From NCBI GenBank assembly GCA_016125375.1, contig WGLU01000002.1, positions 186,001 to 250,000 of the forward strand: 64,000 bases of DNA, given 5' to 3'. The stretch comes from Pseudomonadota bacterium. GTDB lineage: Bacteria > Pseudomonadota > Alphaproteobacteria > UBA1280 > RI-95. This document shows, one piece after another, positions 61,342 to 64,000 of the stretch. The notes under the pieces were generated by a model that was not told where the DNA came from, ran no database searches, and saw only the letters and a list, made by a program, of their open reading frames with translations. Each line of letters starts with the position of its first letter. The first letter of the stretch is position 1. A program made the translations under genes and the position numbers.

Positions 61342-62456
61342 TTCACTTCAATCTTTTGTGTCATTTGTTTCATGCGGAACTGCATCACCCCGCCCACGCC
61401 GGAAATCATCACCAGCAGGACAAAAATCCACCCCACATAGGGGATTTGCCCCACCAGCGCCAGCACGCCCACGCCCGTCACCAGCAGCAGCAGGTGACCG
61501 CCAATGGTCGTATGTACTTTACCAAACCGCTGCCACACACGATCACCCAGATACAGCGCCCCCATGGCAGAGCCCAGCAGCAGCGCAACCGGATAAGAGG
61601 CAAACAGCGACACCCCGAACGGCAGGCCGACAACGCTGATCATCAGCACGGCAGCCACCAGCGGGATCCCGAACAGGCCCGCCACGCCAAAACCCACATT
61701 GTGCCAGAACCGTCGGCGCAGCAGGCGCAAGCCCGTATCTGCCATCCGGCGCATGACCAGCACCAGGAACAACCCGGCGATCGTCGGCCACAAAACCAGC
61801 AGAACAATCCCGCCCAGCTTGGTGGCACGGGCCGCCTTTTCTACCTTCTCAAAAACTTCCGGCACTTCGTGTGTGTAGCCTTGGACCATCACCGCACGGT
61901 CGTCAATCACCGGCTTGTATTTACCCCGGTACAGGAGTTTGCCATCGATACGGGCCCCCTTCTCAACCACCAGTTCTTCTGAATCCACTTGAAGGTTCTT
62001 TGTGAACGTGCCGGACAGATAAACCTTTTTACCCGTTACCTGCACGCCCTTGTTATAGGTACCCGCAAGGCTCACCCGCTCGCCCGCAATACGCGCCGCA
62101 CCGCCAACCACCGTCGCGGGCGTCACCGTCACATCACGGCCGGCAATCATCACCTCGCCGCCCACATGGGCGCTCAGGGTTACCGCCTCACCCAGCAGTT
62201 GTGCGTCGGACTTCACACGCCCATGCACCTGAATATTACGACCGGCAAGGCTCACATCCCCGCCGTAGGTGGCATCGCCCAGCAGCACATCTTTTGCCAG
62301 GGCGCGCACGTTGCCTTTCACATCCTTGTTAAAGCTGACCACATCCCCAAACTCGTATTTATCTTCGGACAAATCGCCAAGCCCGATTGCCTCGTCAGCT
62401 GTGGCAGGCAGGGAATGGGCCAGAAGAAGGCACAGGGTCAGCAGGTATTTTTTCAT
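61338..62456 (-). CDS. Membrane protein with polymer-forming (bactofilin-like) beta-repeat domain
   Basis: 372 residues with a signal peptide (YLLTLCLLLAHSLPATA). Residues 40-190 are repeating short strands (GNVRALAKDVLLGDATYGGDVSLAGRNIQVHGRV...DAQLLGEAVTLSAHVGGEVMIAGRDVTV), the right-handed beta-solenoid look of the polymer-forming cytoskeletal family. Four to five membrane helices follow (about 215-365). Sits upstream of crcB with overlapping stop/start, so they share an mRNA. Role unknown. Confidence 0.7.
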   Translation of the reverse strand: MKKYLLTLCLLLAHSLPATADEAIGLGDLSEDKYEFGDVVSFNKDVKGNVRALAKDVLLGDATYGGDVSLAGRNIQVHGRVKSDAQLLGEAVTLSAHVGGEVMIAGRDVTVTPATVVGGAARIAGERVSLAGTYNKGVQVTGKKVYLSGTFTKNLQVDSEELVVEKGARIDGKLLYRGKYKPVIDDRAVMVQGYTHEVPEVFEKVEKAARATKLGGIVLLVLWPTIAGLFLVLVMRRMADTGLRLLRRRFWHNVGFGVAGLFGIPLVAAVLMISVVGLPFGVSLFASYPVALLLGSAMGALYLGDRVWQRFGKVHTTIGGHLLLLVTGVGVLALVGQIPYVGWIFVLLVMISGVGGVMQFRMKQMTQKIEVK

Positions 62457-62609
62457 GGCGGGTGCGTATCCTTTTCGTATCGCACCAGCATACGGCCATT
62501 CCCCCTGTCAGGCAACAAATCGGCTCCCCGCGCATAAGAGGATGTACCAACCCCCGTGCGCTTTCACGCAATCGGGTTTTCCGTTTCACATCTTTCTCTG
62601 GAGAGTCGC

Positions 62610-62978
62610 ATGTACGACATCATCACCCGCAAGGGCTTCAACCACATCATTCTGGCCGCTGTCACTGGCTTCGTGCTCAAGATGACGGTCATCGGCACCA
62701 TTTCGGCCAGCATCACCTTCCCGGTGATGTTCGGTTCCGCGCTGGTGCTGAGTGCGATGCTGCTGACCCCGGTCAGCGACACCGTCATGAAGTGGCTCGG
62801 CACGGCTGCTACTTCCGTGGGTATGGCGCTGACGCTGTCGGCGGCCGATGCCAACCCGAGCACGTGGTTCACTGCGTTCACCCTGTGCGGCACGCTGGCT
62901 ACCGCCTGCGTCGGTTCCGTCGCCCTCATGAACGGCGAAGGTGCCAACTGCCGCACCGTACTGGTGCGCGCCCGCTAA
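62610..62978 (+). CDS. Hypothetical small membrane protein
   Basis: 122 residues; start at 62610 after GGAG. Three to four hydrophobic segments (about 11-30, 35-54, 63-80, 86-105) rich in Ala, Thr and Val. No family recognised. First of three tandem small membrane-protein genes, each with its own terminator; leader has GGTTTTCCGTTTCACATC. Confidence 0.6.
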   Translation: MYDIITRKGFNHIILAAVTGFVLKMTVIGTISASITFPVMFGSALVLSAMLLTPVSDTVMKWLGTAATSVGMALTLSAADANPSTWFTAFTLCGTLATACVGSVALMNGEGANCRTVLVRAR

Positions 62979-63002
62979 GCCGCGGGACCACCCAACCGAG
63001 AG

Positions 63003-63037
63003 GACACCCCGACCGCAAGGTCGGGGTGTTTTTTTTG
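63003..63037 (+). terminator. Rho-independent terminator
   Basis: An 11-bp perfect stem (ACACCCCGACC and its complement, loop GCAA) and a run of T. Confidence 0.9.
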
Positions 63038-63121
63038 CGTGACAGCACCTATGTATACAACCTATGCTGCGTTCATTCTTTGTTTGTTCCTTTTTCTCCT
63101 CACCTTTCATGAGGATTTCCT

Positions 63122-63457
63122 ATGTCCACACCCAAGCAATACCGTAAAGAAGCCACCATGTGGGTCTACACGGCCCTCATCACCGTCACGGCCACCGTTG
63201 CCCACCTGTTCGTGCCCGCAGTTGCGGCATGGATTTGGGGACTGGCTGGCGGCATCGGCATCTTCGCGCTCGGCCTGTGGGGCTTCAAGGGCAGCACCCT
63301 TGGCGACTACCACGCCTACGGCGCGACGGCGCTGGCCATCCTGTGCGGCGGCCTCATCCATGCGGCAATCGGCGGTTCGTTCATCGCCCTGCTCATCGGC
63401 GTGGCGGTTGCCATCGTCATGGCTGCCCTGTGCGAGAGTCTCGCCCGCAATCCATAA
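63122..63457 (+). CDS. Hypothetical small membrane protein
   Basis: 111 residues; start at 63122 after GAGGA. Hydrophobic segments at about 14-32, 34-52, 60-78 and 82-103 (WVYTALITVTATVAHLFVPAVAAWIW, GGLIHAAIGGSFIALLIGVAVAIVMAAL). No family recognised. Second of three tandem genes; leader with CTTTTTCTCCTCACC. Confidence 0.6.
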   Translation: MSTPKQYRKEATMWVYTALITVTATVAHLFVPAVAAWIWGLAGGIGIFALGLWGFKGSTLGDYHAYGATALAILCGGLIHAAIGGSFIALLIGVAVAIVMAALCESLARNP

Positions 63458-63462
63458 GCGTT

Positions 63463-63490
63463 AAAGCCGCCCGGAAGGGCGGCTTTTTTA
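63463..63490 (+). terminator. Rho-independent terminator
   Basis: A 10-bp stem (AAAGCCGCCC with its complement, loop GGAA) and six T right after the stop at 63457. Confidence 0.88.
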
Positions 63491-63585
63491 TGTTACTTGT
63501 CAGTTTATCCACTCTCCCGGTCCTACATAAAAGGGTACACACATTGCCTTTGGCGTTCCCTTTTCCACCCTTCGGGAGATATCTC

Positions 63586-63801
63586 ATGAAACATGTTTTC
63601 ATTTTCGCTGTTCTGGCTCTGGCCGCGTTTGCGTTGGCAGCCACTCAGGGCTACTACATGCACACGTACACCGGAAAGCTGGAAGATGGCCATTACGTTG
63701 TTCTGGCCATGATTCTGGTCTGCGCCTTGGCCGCCACCTTCGGTGGTTCCGTCAAGCTGCACGAAGCGCGTGCCTATGCCCGCGTTCGCAAGAACCGCTA
63801 A
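63586..63801 (+). CDS. Hypothetical small two-helix membrane protein
   Basis: 71 residues; start at 63586 behind GGGAG. Helix 1 at 3-21 (HVFIFAVLALAAFALAATQ), short polar hairpin, helix 2 at 36-55 (HYVVLAMILVCALAATFGG), basic tail. Could be a small toxin-like or membrane-modulating protein, but no antitoxin is seen. Leader contains CCCTTTTCCACCCTTC. Confidence 0.6.
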   Translation: MKHVFIFAVLALAAFALAATQGYYMHTYTGKLEDGHYVVLAMILVCALAATFGGSVKLHEARAYARVRKNR

Positions 63802-63814
63802 TCACAAACGGAGG

Positions 63815-63841
63815 ACCGCCCCGAAAGGGGCGGTTTTTTTA
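63815..63841. terminator. Bidirectional terminator
   Basis: An 8-bp stem (ACCGCCCC with GGGGCGGT, loop GAAA) with seven T on the + strand, between convergent genes. Confidence 0.88.
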
Positions 63842-64000
63842 TTCAATGACGATTTTGACAGGCTGGGCGGCCCTGGCCTCGTTATCGGCCAGAATGTCCG
63901 TAACCTTTTTGGCCATCTCGCGATAAATGGCGGCCGGTTTGCTCTCCGGTGCGCTGATGACCAGCGGTTTGCCACTATCTGTCTTCTCACGGATTTGCAG
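63839..64000 (-). CDS. Mrp/ApbC-type iron-sulphur carrier ATPase (5' part beyond window)
   Basis: The leftward frame is open to the window edge and stops with TAA at 63839; the last 53 codons are visible. LQIREKTDSGKPLVISAPESKPAAIYREMAKKVTDIL matches the C-terminus of Mrp/ApbC/NBP35 P-loop proteins (IRE..D.G.P.V...P.S..A..Y..IA). The P-loop lies outside. Mrp scaffolds and transfers Fe-S clusters. It is convergent with the last small gene. Confidence 0.7.
   Translation of the reverse strand: MQIREKTDSGKPLVISAPESKPAAIYREMAKKVTDILADNEARAAQPVKIVIE

Overview
This window is a stretch of ordinary bacterial chromosome, most likely from an alphaproteobacterium. The markers are a cobS-cobT pair of the aerobic cobalt-chelatase type, an isocitrate dehydrogenase of the roughly 480-residue alphaproteobacterial type, sucA-sucB with a nearby lpd, an hflK-hflC-degP cluster, and an mreBCD-mrdA-rodA cluster. 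I cannot name the genus. I see no rRNA, tRNA, CRISPR array, insertion sequence, integrase or phage structural gene. Both ends cut genes: an HD-domain (p)ppGpp-hydrolase-like gene on the left and an Mrp/ApbC ATPase on the right.

Layout. 0-10 kb: two isocitrate dehydrogenases with opposite predicted cofactor use, an MscS channel, pterin carbinolamine dehydratase, beta-carbonic anhydrase and a Pth2-type peptidyl-tRNA hydrolase. 10-18 kb: an alaS-cdd-argE operon and cobS-cobT. 18-28 kb: small orphan genes, a PiT-like transporter, a Nudix protein, an ALDH7 dehydrogenase, a deoxyribosyltransferase-like protein and a membrane diguanylate cyclase. 28-34 kb: a complete glycine cleavage operon (gcvT, a class IV aminotransferase, gcvH, gcvPA, gcvPB). 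34-37 kb: a leftward block with a KamB/NpmA-like 16S rRNA A1408 methyltransferase, rsmI and two paralogous tiny proteins. 37-47 kb: lpd, a GST and a sirtuin either side of a perfect 16-bp palindrome, then sucB-sucA. 47-55 kb: a secreted lysozyme-like protein, a divergent amidohydrolase and the rod-shape operon. 55-64 kb: hflK-hflC-rseC-degP-miaA, dps, crcB with a polymer-forming membrane protein, and three small membrane-protein genes.

How the genes work together. icd (twice), sucAB and lpd cover the oxidative part of the TCA cycle; lpd probably also serves the glycine cleavage system as L-protein. mreBCD, PBP2 and RodA form the elongasome. HflKC, an RseC-like protein and DegP look like an envelope protein-quality module.

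The most interesting material is (i) two 16S rRNA decoding-site methyltransferases in one operon, the first with a promoter that predicts a leaderless mRNA; (ii) two paralogous peptides of 58 and 70 residues sharing a C-terminal DYF-hydrophobic-V-E signature, one behind a sigma-54-like site; and (iii) about ten scattered, monocistronic, mostly unrecognised small genes that share one architecture: their own promoter, a pyrimidine-rich leader with a CACCC core, a strong ribosome-binding site and a tight terminator.
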